Assembly (NCBI GenBank): GCA_964475545.1
Contig: CAYYXF010000039.1
Location: 1-11,915, forward strand
Length of the DNA stretch: 11,915 nt
Direction: 5' to 3'
Origin: DASPTR01 sp964475545
GTDB lineage: Archaea; Thermoproteota; Bathyarchaeia; Bathyarchaeales; Bathycorpusculaceae
The notes beneath the pieces are model-generated. The model made no database searches, was not told where the DNA came from, and saw only the letters and a program-made list of their open reading frames with translations. Both the position numbers and the translations under genes were made by a program. This document shows positions 1 through 5,400 of this stretch, piece by piece; the stretch's first letter is position 1; every line of letters starts with the position of its first letter.

Positions 1-95
1 TGCTCGCAGTGGTGGCAACGATTGTTCTTTTGATGGAAGGGCTTGTTTGGCGACGTTTACTTAGAAAATTTGAGAAATATCATGTGGAAGTGTAA
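1..95 (+). CDS. ABC transporter permease, C-terminal end (partial)
   Basis: Reading from position 3 in the frame that ends at the TAA at 93-95 gives 30 residues. They form a hydrophobic stretch (LAVVATIVLLMEGLVW) followed by a basic tail (RRLLRKFEKYH). This is how binding-protein-dependent permeases of the SsuC/TauC/NrtB class typically end: a last membrane helix, then a cytoplasmic WRR-type basic tail. The ATPase gene starts 3 bp after this stop, as expected for a permease-ATPase operon. The rest of the gene lies outside the window, so the identity rests on the tail and the neighbour only. Confidence 0.7.
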   Translation, partial: LAVVATIVLLMEGLVWRRLLRKFEKYHVEV

Positions 96-98
96 GCA

Positions 99-929
99 AT
101 GTCGGTGCTTGAAGTAGAAAACGTAACGAAGACATTCGTGACAGATCATACCAAAATGCTGATTCTTGACAACGTGAGCTTTTCAGCTGGGAACGATGAA
201 TTTGTCTGCATAGTCGGGCCTTCCGGTTGCGGCAAATCCACTTTGCTGAGGATGATAGCAGGCTTAGAAAAAATCGATTCAGGCAGCATTCTGTTTCGTG
301 GACAGCCCATCACTCGGCCAAGTCCGAAGATCGCGATGGTTTTTCAGCTTTTCGGACTGCTGCCATGGAAAACCGCGCTTGATAACGTAGAGGTGCCTCT
401 GGAGGTTTTGGGTTTTCCCAAGCAAAATCGAGCGCATATTGCTGAGGAATACTTGCAGATGGTGGGGCTTGAGGGTTTTGAAAACACCTATCCTCATGAT
501 CTTTCTGGCGGGATGAAGCAACGTGTGGGAATTGCAAGGGCGCTCGCGTTGAAGCCCGAGGTCTTGCTGATGGATGAGCCTTTCTCCTCATTAGATGAAC
601 TTACCGCGAAAACTCTCCGCGAGTTGGTGCTCAACATCTGGCGAAATCCCACCTTGCCAACGAACACCTTCATAATGGTGAGCCACAACGTCGAAGAAGC
701 AGTGTTTATGGCCGATAGAGTGATTGTAATGTCATCTAGGCCAGGAAAAGTCATCGGAGAAACAAAGGTTGAAATCCCAAGACCGCGTTCCCAACATCTG
801 AGATCAGAAGAGTATTTCAAATATGTAGACAAAGTGGTAGAACTATTGGAAAAGGGAAAAGCAATCATACGAGATGAAAGCCCATTATCTCTAACGGCCA
901 AGCGTTCGTCAACGCTTGAAGAGAAGTAG
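99..929 (+). CDS. ABC transporter ATP-binding protein, nitrate/sulfonate/bicarbonate class
   Basis: This 276-aa protein is the ATPase that powers an importer at the inner face of the membrane. All nucleotide-binding motifs are intact: Walker A GPSGCGKST (residues 40-48), Q-loop Gln83 followed by LLPW, signature LSGGMKQR (135-142), Walker B VLLMDEP (155-161) with catalytic Glu160, D-loop SSLD, and H-loop His196 in SHNVEEA. The LLPW after the Q-loop, the MSSRPGKV segment and the overall length match the SsuB/TauB/NrtD group. The substrate cannot be read from the ATPase; sulfonates, nitrate, bicarbonate and thiamine precursors are all handled by this class. The ATG lies 3 bp after the permease stop, so translation is probably coupled. 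No substrate-binding protein follows, so it is presumably encoded upstream of the window. Confidence 0.93.
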   Translation: MSVLEVENVTKTFVTDHTKMLILDNVSFSAGNDEFVCIVGPSGCGKSTLLRMIAGLEKIDSGSILFRGQPITRPSPKIAMVFQLFGLLPWKTALDNVEVPLEVLGFPKQNRAHIAEEYLQMVGLEGFENTYPHDLSGGMKQRVGIARALALKPEVLLMDEPFSSLDELTAKTLRELVLNIWRNPTLPTNTFIMVSHNVEEAVFMADRVIVMSSRPGKVIGETKVEIPRPRSQHLRSEEYFKYVDKVVELLEKGKAIIRDESPLSLTAKRSSTLEEK

Positions 930-1001
930 CAGAGAGACTTCGAGGCTGGCTTGCAGAGTCAACTCAACAAACCTTCAAGTGAGTCCGAAAAGCGAGAAGG
1001 G

Positions 1002-1036
1002 TTAAATAGCCTCTGTAAGTCTGTTTGACAAAGGAG
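1002..1036 (+). promoter_or_regulatory. Promoter and ribosome binding site of the ferredoxin gene
   Basis: A TATA-like TTAAATA at 1002-1008 would place transcription start near 1030. That is just before a strong Shine-Dalgarno AAGGAG at 1031-1036, which lies 8 nt ahead of the TTG at 1045. The site supports the TTG start and suggests the ferredoxin has its own short transcript, separate from the ABC operon. The promoter is read by eye only. Confidence 0.5.
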
Positions 1037-1044
1037 TAGGCAAA

Positions 1045-1236
1045 TTGGCTAGAATTATCGTCAACTATGTCAAGTGCGTTGGGGATCCTCACAAGATATG
1101 TGTGGAGATGTGTCCTGTGTCGATTTTTCGCGTCAAGAAATCCGGAAGACCTGAAGTTGTGAACGAAGAGAGTTGCATAATGTGCGGGACATGTCAAGTT
1201 AACTGTCCGTTCCAAGCAATAGAGATCTTGCCCTAA
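1045..1236 (+). CDS. Dicluster ferredoxin, small (7Fe/8Fe type)
   Basis: This 63-aa soluble electron carrier starts at TTG (1045) behind AAGGAG. Cys11, Cys19 and Cys23-Pro form the first motif; Cys44, Cys47, Cys50 and Cys54-Pro form a classic CxxCxxCxxxCP. Aligned with seven-iron ferredoxins, Cys11/Cys19/Cys54 would hold one cluster and Cys23/Cys44/Cys47/Cys50 a [4Fe-4S]. Asp14 occupies the position of the usual second Cys of the first cluster. An Asp there is known from some archaeal ferredoxins and favours a [3Fe-4S], or an Asp-ligated [4Fe-4S], cluster. The gene is convergent with the hydrogenase operon and the stop codons overlap (TAA at 1234-1236 against the hydrogenase TAG). It could serve the hydrogenase or the FTR encoded further right, but no pairing is proven. 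Confidence 0.9.
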   Translation: MARIIVNYVKCVGDPHKICVEMCPVSIFRVKKSGRPEVVNEESCIMCGTCQVNCPFQAIEILP

Positions 1237-2654
1237 GCCGCTTTCAGAACCCTAAGCAACTTGCCTTTGTTATTCGTAATCTCCACTCTCAAATCCTCAT
1301 TAGCCTGCCTGGTAGCACATTTTATGCATGGATCATAGGCTCGTATCACCATCTCTATTCTGTTCAAGAGTCCCGGCCTAATCTCACCATTATGGATGAA
1401 TTCCGCCGCAGCGTCTCTTACGTTCAGATTTATTGCCTCATTGTTCAGCTGGGTAGGTATTATCAGTTTCATGTTTTTCAGATGTCCACTGTTTGATAAG
1501 ACATATTCATGGGCAAGTGTGCCTCTGGGGGCCTCAACAATTCCGACGCCTCTACCTCCGTTGGGTTTGACCTTGACTCTGGTATCTGTCCGCGTTATGC
1601 TTTCATCTGCTAAGAGCTCTTGCGCTCTTTCGCAGGAGTACATGAGGTCTATCAGTCGTGCATAGTCAAACAACAGGGTGGCGTGTGATGGGCTTCCAAA
1701 TTTCCTCTTGAACCCCTCTAACTCTTTGTTTGCAGCTTCGGTGGAGACTCTTGTGTTTACATTCATTCGGGCAGTTGGACCGACTTGGACTGTCCCTTCG
1801 GGCCATCCAAGCTTCTTCAAATAGGCGAATTTCGCGTAGGTCCATCCATAGCTTTTCTCTTCTACATGTTCCATGTAGTCCCCAGCGGCAAAGCTTGATA
1901 ATGCTTGACCTTCCGCGTCAATGATGCTGACCCTGCCATCATACAATTCCAGAGTGCCATCTCTTGTTAGTGCCATATAGTTAGTTTTGCAGTCTCCGGC
2001 TTTCTTGAACTCTGGCCAGTTCTTCTCGAAGAGTTGTTTGCCAAGCTCTAAGGCTTCCTTCGTTATGGCGCAGGCTTTTTCTGCTTCGCGGAGAAGTTCT
2101 TCTCTTTCGTTCTGTCTGAGCGGGTTGATTAATCCGCCAGGTATTACGGAGACGATGTGAACTTCGCGTTTTCCGATGACATCCAGGATGTGAGCGCCGA
2201 AGCTTCTTAGGGCTACAGCTTTCCTTCCTACGTCAGGGTTGTCGCGCATTATTTGGAACGCATTTCTCTTTGAGGGGTCCTCGTCGGAAGAGAACCAGAA
2301 GTCTGGGAGCGTCAGGAAAAAAAAGACGAGCGAGTGGTTGCTTATCATTTGTCCCATGAGGAGAAGCTCTCGAAGTTTCCTTGCAGTTTCGGTGATTTCA
2401 GTTCCACATATGGCTTCTATGGCTTTGACCGATGCAAGCACGTGGGCTGTTGAGCATACTCCGCATATTCTTGATATGATGAAGGGAAGTCTTTCTGCTT
2501 CCATTCCTTTCAGGAAGTAGTCGAAGCCGCGGATCTCAGTGGCATAGAAGTACGCTTGGGAAACGTTTCCAGACTCGTCAAGCACGATTGTGACTTTTCC
2601 ATGTCCCTCAATTCTCGTCGTAGGCGAGATTGTGATCTCTCTCTTGCTGCTCAA
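1233..2654 (-). CDS. mvhA-like: [NiFe] hydrogenase large subunit, group 3 (Mvh/Vhc-like)
   Basis: This 473-aa catalytic subunit carries the Ni-Fe active site for reversible H2 oxidation. The N-terminal TRIEGH motif (13-18) is followed by the L1 motif RICGVCSTAH (62-71), with nickel ligands Cys64 and Cys67. The C-terminal L2 motif DPCIKCATR (441-449) supplies Cys443 and Cys446. Length and the AYDPC...CAT ending fit the F420-non-reducing (group 3c) class; 3b is possible. Arg449 replaces the His usual at the protease cleavage position in group 3. A 24-residue tail follows, so a maturation peptidase is predicted to trim it. The start is TTG at 2654, overlapping the small-subunit stop as TTGA (2651-2654). 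No MvhD, HdrABC or maturation gene lies in the window. Confidence 0.93.
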   Translation of the reverse strand: MSSKREITISPTTRIEGHGKVTIVLDESGNVSQAYFYATEIRGFDYFLKGMEAERLPFIISRICGVCSTAHVLASVKAIEAICGTEITETARKLRELLLMGQMISNHSLVFFFLTLPDFWFSSDEDPSKRNAFQIMRDNPDVGRKAVALRSFGAHILDVIGKREVHIVSVIPGGLINPLRQNEREELLREAEKACAITKEALELGKQLFEKNWPEFKKAGDCKTNYMALTRDGTLELYDGRVSIIDAEGQALSSFAAGDYMEHVEEKSYGWTYAKFAYLKKLGWPEGTVQVGPTARMNVNTRVSTEAANKELEGFKRKFGSPSHATLLFDYARLIDLMYSCERAQELLADESITRTDTRVKVKPNGGRGVGIVEAPRGTLAHEYVLSNSGHLKNMKLIIPTQLNNEAINLNVRDAAAEFIHNGEIRPGLLNRIEMVIRAYDPCIKCATRQANEDLRVEITNNKGKLLRVLKAA

Positions 2655-3514
2655 ATGATCCTCTCCCTAGCTTTGAAGCGTTCGAATCTTGAGAAAATGA
2701 AGGTGTGAAAGATGAAGGGGTTGCGGTAGAGTTCCTTCTTCAGTTCCTCTTCGGGAATACTGGTTCTTGTGGATATTACTTTGACTAGGAAAGCATACAT
2801 GTCTCTTGATCTGTATAGTAAAGAGTCTGCGGGGCCTCTGCAGCCGAAGCATGTGAACCCAGCTCTTGGGCAAGGCGCTCCACAGCCTTCGCGAGTGAGA
2901 GAACCTAGACATACAAACCCTTGGCTTACTAGACACAGCGTTGGATCGGATTCCTTCTCGTAGATTCCGTAAAGGCGGTCAAGTTTCGCCGGAACTATTT
3001 TTCTGTGACACTCGATGCAGACCACGCTCTGATGTCGGATGGGTGCTTTTCCGCTTACTATGCTCTTCAAGCTGTGGACTATCAGGAACGGCATCGGAGG
3101 GCATCCTGGAATATAGTAGTCTACGTCGACAAAGTTGCATATCGGGTACATCAGATCCTCCAATTCTGGAAGCTTGGCGGAGTCAAGCATTGAATGCTCT
3201 TTTTCCAAGAGTTTTTTCGCAGAAACAATGTTCCCCAAGCTCGTTATTCCACCGTGCGTTGCGCATATTCCCAGAGCAACAAGGATGCGGGACTTTGCTC
3301 GCACTTCCCTGATTAGTTGCTCATCTTCTTTGGTTCTCACTCCGCCTTCAACTATTGCTAGGTCAACGTTTGGAACCTCTTTCAGGTCAATAAATGTAGG
3401 CGAATAGACTATTTCAAAATCCTCAGAAAGTATGTCTAACAAAGCTTCGCCAGCATTCAGAAAAGAACTAACACATCCAGCGCAGCAAGTCAGAGAAACC
3501 ACGCTAACCTTCAT
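2651..3514 (-). CDS. mvhG-like: [NiFe] hydrogenase small subunit, group 3 (Mvh/Frh gamma-like)
   Basis: This 287-aa protein is the iron-sulfur subunit that conducts electrons away from the Ni-Fe site. The proximal [4Fe-4S] ligands are Cys11 and Cys14 (CCAGC), Cys84 (ALGICATHGG) and Cys138 (PGCPP). Eight further cysteines (166, 169, 194, 202, 211, 215, 222, 225), several in a CGAPCPRAG..CFGCRGP block, fit two more [4Fe-4S] clusters, as in Mvh/Frh/sulfhydrogenase small subunits. There is no twin-arginine signal, so the enzyme is cytoplasmic. ATG at 3514 overlaps the stop of a short upstream ORF (ATGA), and its own stop overlaps the large subunit start. The electron acceptor partner is not encoded next to it. 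Confidence 0.92.
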   Translation of the reverse strand: MKVSVVSLTCCAGCVSSFLNAGEALLDILSEDFEIVYSPTFIDLKEVPNVDLAIVEGGVRTKEDEQLIREVRAKSRILVALGICATHGGITSLGNIVSAKKLLEKEHSMLDSAKLPELEDLMYPICNFVDVDYYIPGCPPMPFLIVHSLKSIVSGKAPIRHQSVVCIECHRKIVPAKLDRLYGIYEKESDPTLCLVSQGFVCLGSLTREGCGAPCPRAGFTCFGCRGPADSLLYRSRDMYAFLVKVISTRTSIPEEELKKELYRNPFIFHTFIFSRFERFKARERII

Positions 3515-3774
3515 AGGCTCATCTCACTCGAATTTACAGAATGCTCAGGCGTAGCAGTGGATATGTGATAAGTAGGCTTAAATTTTTTCGACTTTTTCTC
3601 TTCCACGCATATCAGCACGCCCCTTGGCGCGCGCAAGTCAAGCGGCACATTGTAATCCACTGGGTCGGGGATCTGGATCGGAAGCAGAGAACCATTGAGG
3701 CTTGCAAGAACCCAGATCAAGATTGAAGAGATAATGCTGTGAAGATCAAAGAAACAGGACGCGCCAATGATCAT
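3511..3774 (-). CDS. Hypothetical short ORF ahead of the hydrogenase small subunit (uncertain)
   Basis: This 87-codon frame is not one I recognise. It has a hydrophobic N-terminal third (SIISSILIWVLASL), a middle with ordinary protein composition (PDPVDYNVPLDLRAPRGVLICVEE), a lysine-rich run and a polar tail. No metal-binding or catalytic motif is visible. In favour of a gene: the stop overlaps the small-subunit ATG by the 4-bp ATGA typical of coupled archaeal operons, and it fills the gap between the regulator and the hydrogenase. Against it: no clear ribosome binding site precedes the ATG at 3774, and a TATA-like element lies inside the frame. A shorter version from an internal GTG or TTG is possible. 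Confidence 0.3.
   Translation of the reverse strand: MIIGASCFFDLHSIISSILIWVLASLNGSLLPIQIPDPVDYNVPLDLRAPRGVLICVEEKKSKKFKPTYHISTATPEHSVNSSEMSL
3577..3586 (-). promoter_or_regulatory. Possible hydrogenase promoter (TATA-like)
   Basis: On the minus strand the sequence AAATTTAAGC contains TTTAAG at 3582-3577. This would put transcription start near 3554 and give a leader of about 40 nt before the small-subunit ATG. The element lies inside the short ORF at 3511-3774. Either that ORF is not a gene, or the hydrogenase has an internal promoter. Confidence 0.35.
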
Positions 3775-3785
3775 TCAAGAATCAG

Positions 3786-4826
3786 TCAGTTTTCTCTGAC
3801 TGGTCTGGCCATTTTTGGTGGGGCTATTTCCACGTTCTTATCGTATTTCGACTCGCAAGTCGCGGCTATCACAGACTCCGCTGCTTTCCCGTTTAGAACT
3901 TGCTCAGCTGCCTCCAAGATTTCCTTGACCAAGTTTTGAATGCTTTGCAACATGAAACCAGCTTGAATGCCTTTGTCTGTCAGAGCATAGGTCTTCGGTT
4001 TTTCCCGCGTGAAAATAAGCTTCTTCCCTTTTAGCCTTCTCAGATACTTGTATGTTCTCCTAAGCGAAATGTTCGCTTTTTCTGTGAGTCTACGAGCAGA
4101 TATGCCTTCTTCTGGAATGTTTGCGTATACTCTATTCTCAGTGGTTGAAAGTTTTTCCTTGTCCGGGTTTCGACGTGTTTTGAAGAAGAAAATGTAGTCA
4201 TTCTCTTTGGTTGCTCTGACTAATCCCGCTGATTGGAGACGCTTCAAGACGCGTGTGACAGTTCCCGATGAAATCGCTCTTTCTAGGTCTTCACGAGTTC
4301 TGGGCTCGCTCAAGAGCGCTGTCAAAACCATTTCTTCATAGCATTCGGAATGAGGAGGTAAACCTTCGACAACTTCGTGGAAACGAGTCGTCATTTCGCT
4401 GAGTCTGCGACCGAGTATGGTTGCGAAGTATTTGTCTCGATCTTGGGTTACAAGGCCAACTTCCATGAGGGGACCGACGTATTCTTCAGCTATTGTTTCC
4501 TGGCTGTGACAATTGTTTAGCTTTTTCAGTTCCTGCTGTAGCCTGCTTACAGAAACGCGGCTTCTGGAAATGATTTCCAGTAGTTGCAGACGTCTCTTGT
4601 TCTTCAATGCGTTGAGCAGATTTGTCATGAAACTTGGGTCTTGCATTTTCTTGTAAAGATCTCTGAACTCGTTTTTTAGTCTCCAAATGCTGCAACCATC
4701 TATACATGTGAGCGTTGATAATGGGTTACATTTTTTGCAGTTTTGTTCCATTCTTTCAACTGTTTCTGCTAGGTTTGCTTGCTCCATTGTCCCCATAGAC
4801 GTGTCCGCGAGGTTTTCTATTCTCAT
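3786..4826 (-). CDS. Cys4 multi-winged-helix transcriptional regulator (ArsR-like)
   Basis: This is a predicted DNA-binding protein of 346 aa if it starts at ATG 4826. That ATG has GAGG 11 nt upstream. The open frame continues to 4970, but those extra 48 codons run through an operator and a TATA box and are probably not coding. In numbering of the long frame, a Cys quartet comes first: Cys78-x2-Cys81-x7-Cys89-x3-Cys93. Three winged-helix modules follow: about 118-187 (LKNKRRLQLLEII), 212-266 (RVLKRLQSAGLVRAT) and 276-333 (RTYKYLRRLKGKKLI...YALTDKG). The cysteines could bind zinc or an Fe-S cluster as a sensor. The gene is divergent from the HTH regulator at 4995, and palindromic repeats lie between them, so autoregulation is likely. 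Similar Cys4-wHTH proteins seem frequent in Bathyarchaeia; that is from memory. Confidence 0.8.
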   Translation of the reverse strand: MRIENLADTSMGTMEQANLAETVERMEQNCKKCNPLSTLTCIDGCSIWRLKNEFRDLYKKMQDPSFMTNLLNALKNKRRLQLLEIISRSRVSVSRLQQELKKLNNCHSQETIAEEYVGPLMEVGLVTQDRDKYFATILGRRLSEMTTRFHEVVEGLPPHSECYEEMVLTALLSEPRTREDLERAISSGTVTRVLKRLQSAGLVRATKENDYIFFFKTRRNPDKEKLSTTENRVYANIPEEGISARRLTEKANISLRRTYKYLRRLKGKKLIFTREKPKTYALTDKGIQAGFMLQSIQNLVKEILEAAEQVLNGKAAESVIAATCESKYDKNVEIAPPKMARPVREN

Positions 4827-4910
4827 GTGCTGAACATCCTCAGCGCGTGTCATGAAGGGGGAGGAGAAAGGAAGAGCGCGATTATCTTGAAAGCTGCTGA
4901 TTTGTTCCCC

Positions 4911-4948
4911 CGTCATGACATACGTCATGATGACATGACATACGTCAT
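4911..4948. repeat. Tandem palindromic operator (two 15-bp repeats, 20-bp period)
   Basis: CATGACATACGTCAT occurs exactly twice, at 4914-4928 and 4934-4948. Each copy is a near-palindrome (TGAC-N4-GTCA). The junction is also symmetric: GTCATGATGAC at 4924-4934 is a perfect palindrome. In all, six ATGAC/GTCAT half-sites fall within 37 bp. The 20-bp period is close to two helical turns, so two dimers could bind the same face. The array abuts the TATA box at 4949-4957. It lies just upstream of the rightward promoter and over the expected start of a leftward transcript. The most likely binders are the two divergent regulators, one or both. Confidence 0.75.
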
Positions 4949-4957
4949 ATTTATATA
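4949..4957 (+). promoter_or_regulatory. TATA box of the regulator-htrA operon, possibly bidirectional
   Basis: ATTTATATA is a very good archaeal TATA box. On the plus strand it predicts transcription start near 4979-4981, a few bases before GGTGAGAG (4984-4991) and the TTG start at 4995. On the minus strand it reads TATATAAAT and could start a leftward transcript near 4928, which gives the divergent regulator a leader of about 100 nt. The palindromic repeats flank it on the left. Confidence 0.7.
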
Positions 4958-4994
4958 CTTTTCCACGCAAAACTAGTGCAAATGGTGAGAGCTC

Positions 4995-5396
4995 TTGATA
5001 ACACCCTGTGAGGTTGCGGTGAAATCCGTAGTTCCTGCGATTAAGGCATTAGTAGCATGCGAACTCGTTGAAAAGCACGGTTTGAAGCAAGATGAAGTTG
5101 CTGAAATCCTAGGCATATCTCAATCTGCCGTGAGTAAGTATACGGGAAAAACTAGGGGGTACGTCATAAGAGTCGATGACATCGAGGATGTGCGGCCGAT
5201 GATAAACAGCATGATAGCCCTTCTTTTGGACCGAGACTATGAAAGAAATGAACTCCTCGCCTCTTTCTGTCAAACATGCGCAATAGTGCGGAAAAGTAGC
5301 CTGATGTGCGAGTTCTGTCGGAAATCTGAGCCTAAGCTTGAAATAGAAGACTGCAGCTTCTGCCTAGCCAGCAACTCACGCCCCAACAGAAGGTGA
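4995..5396 (+). CDS. HTH transcriptional regulator with C-terminal triple CxxC cluster (COG2522-like)
   Basis: This 133-aa protein starts at TTG behind GGTGAG. The N-terminal half is a helix-turn-helix of the small archaeal family I know as COG2522: the PCEVAVKSVVPAIKALVA opening (4-21), then KQDEVAEILGISQSAVSKY (31-49) as the DNA-reading unit. The C-terminal part has three CxxC pairs: Cys92/Cys95, Cys105/Cys108 and Cys120/Cys123. These suit zinc or an Fe-S cluster and may sense metal or redox state. It is the first gene of an operon with an HtrA-type protease; its stop codon TGA is part of the protease's ribosome binding site. Palindromic repeats directly upstream of the promoter suggest autoregulation or control by the divergent regulator. 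The target genes are unknown. Confidence 0.85.
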   Translation: MITPCEVAVKSVVPAIKALVACELVEKHGLKQDEVAEILGISQSAVSKYTGKTRGYVIRVDDIEDVRPMINSMIALLLDRDYERNELLASFCQTCAIVRKSSLMCEFCRKSEPKLEIEDCSFCLASNSRPNRR

Positions 5397-5400
5397 AAAC

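Noticed and set aside
279..901. Three minus-strand frames opposite the ABC ATPase
   Set aside because: The ATPase has all motifs intact on the plus strand; the opposite frames have no recognisable domain.
929..1001. A possible small gene or RNA between the ABC operon and the ferredoxin
   Set aside because: There is no start with a ribosome binding site and no stable structure; only a promoter for the ferredoxin is supported.
2941..3312. 123-codon plus-strand frame opposite the hydrogenase small subunit
   Set aside because: The minus-strand subunit is certain from its Cys pattern. The opposite frame is Ser/Arg-rich with no start signal.
3541..3939. Plus-strand frames at 3541-3726 and 3739-3939
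   Set aside because: The first is opposite the doubtful 87-codon frame and is rich in Arg/Phe/His with no ribosome binding site. The second mostly mirrors the end of the Cys4 regulator.
4914..4948. CRISPR-like direct repeat
   Set aside because: There are only two 15-bp copies separated by 5 bp, palindromic and joined to a TATA box. This is an operator, not an array.
4827..4970. N-terminal extension of the Cys4 regulator up to 4970
   Set aside because: The extra codons translate the palindromic repeats and the TATA box, and no Shine-Dalgarno precedes that ATG.
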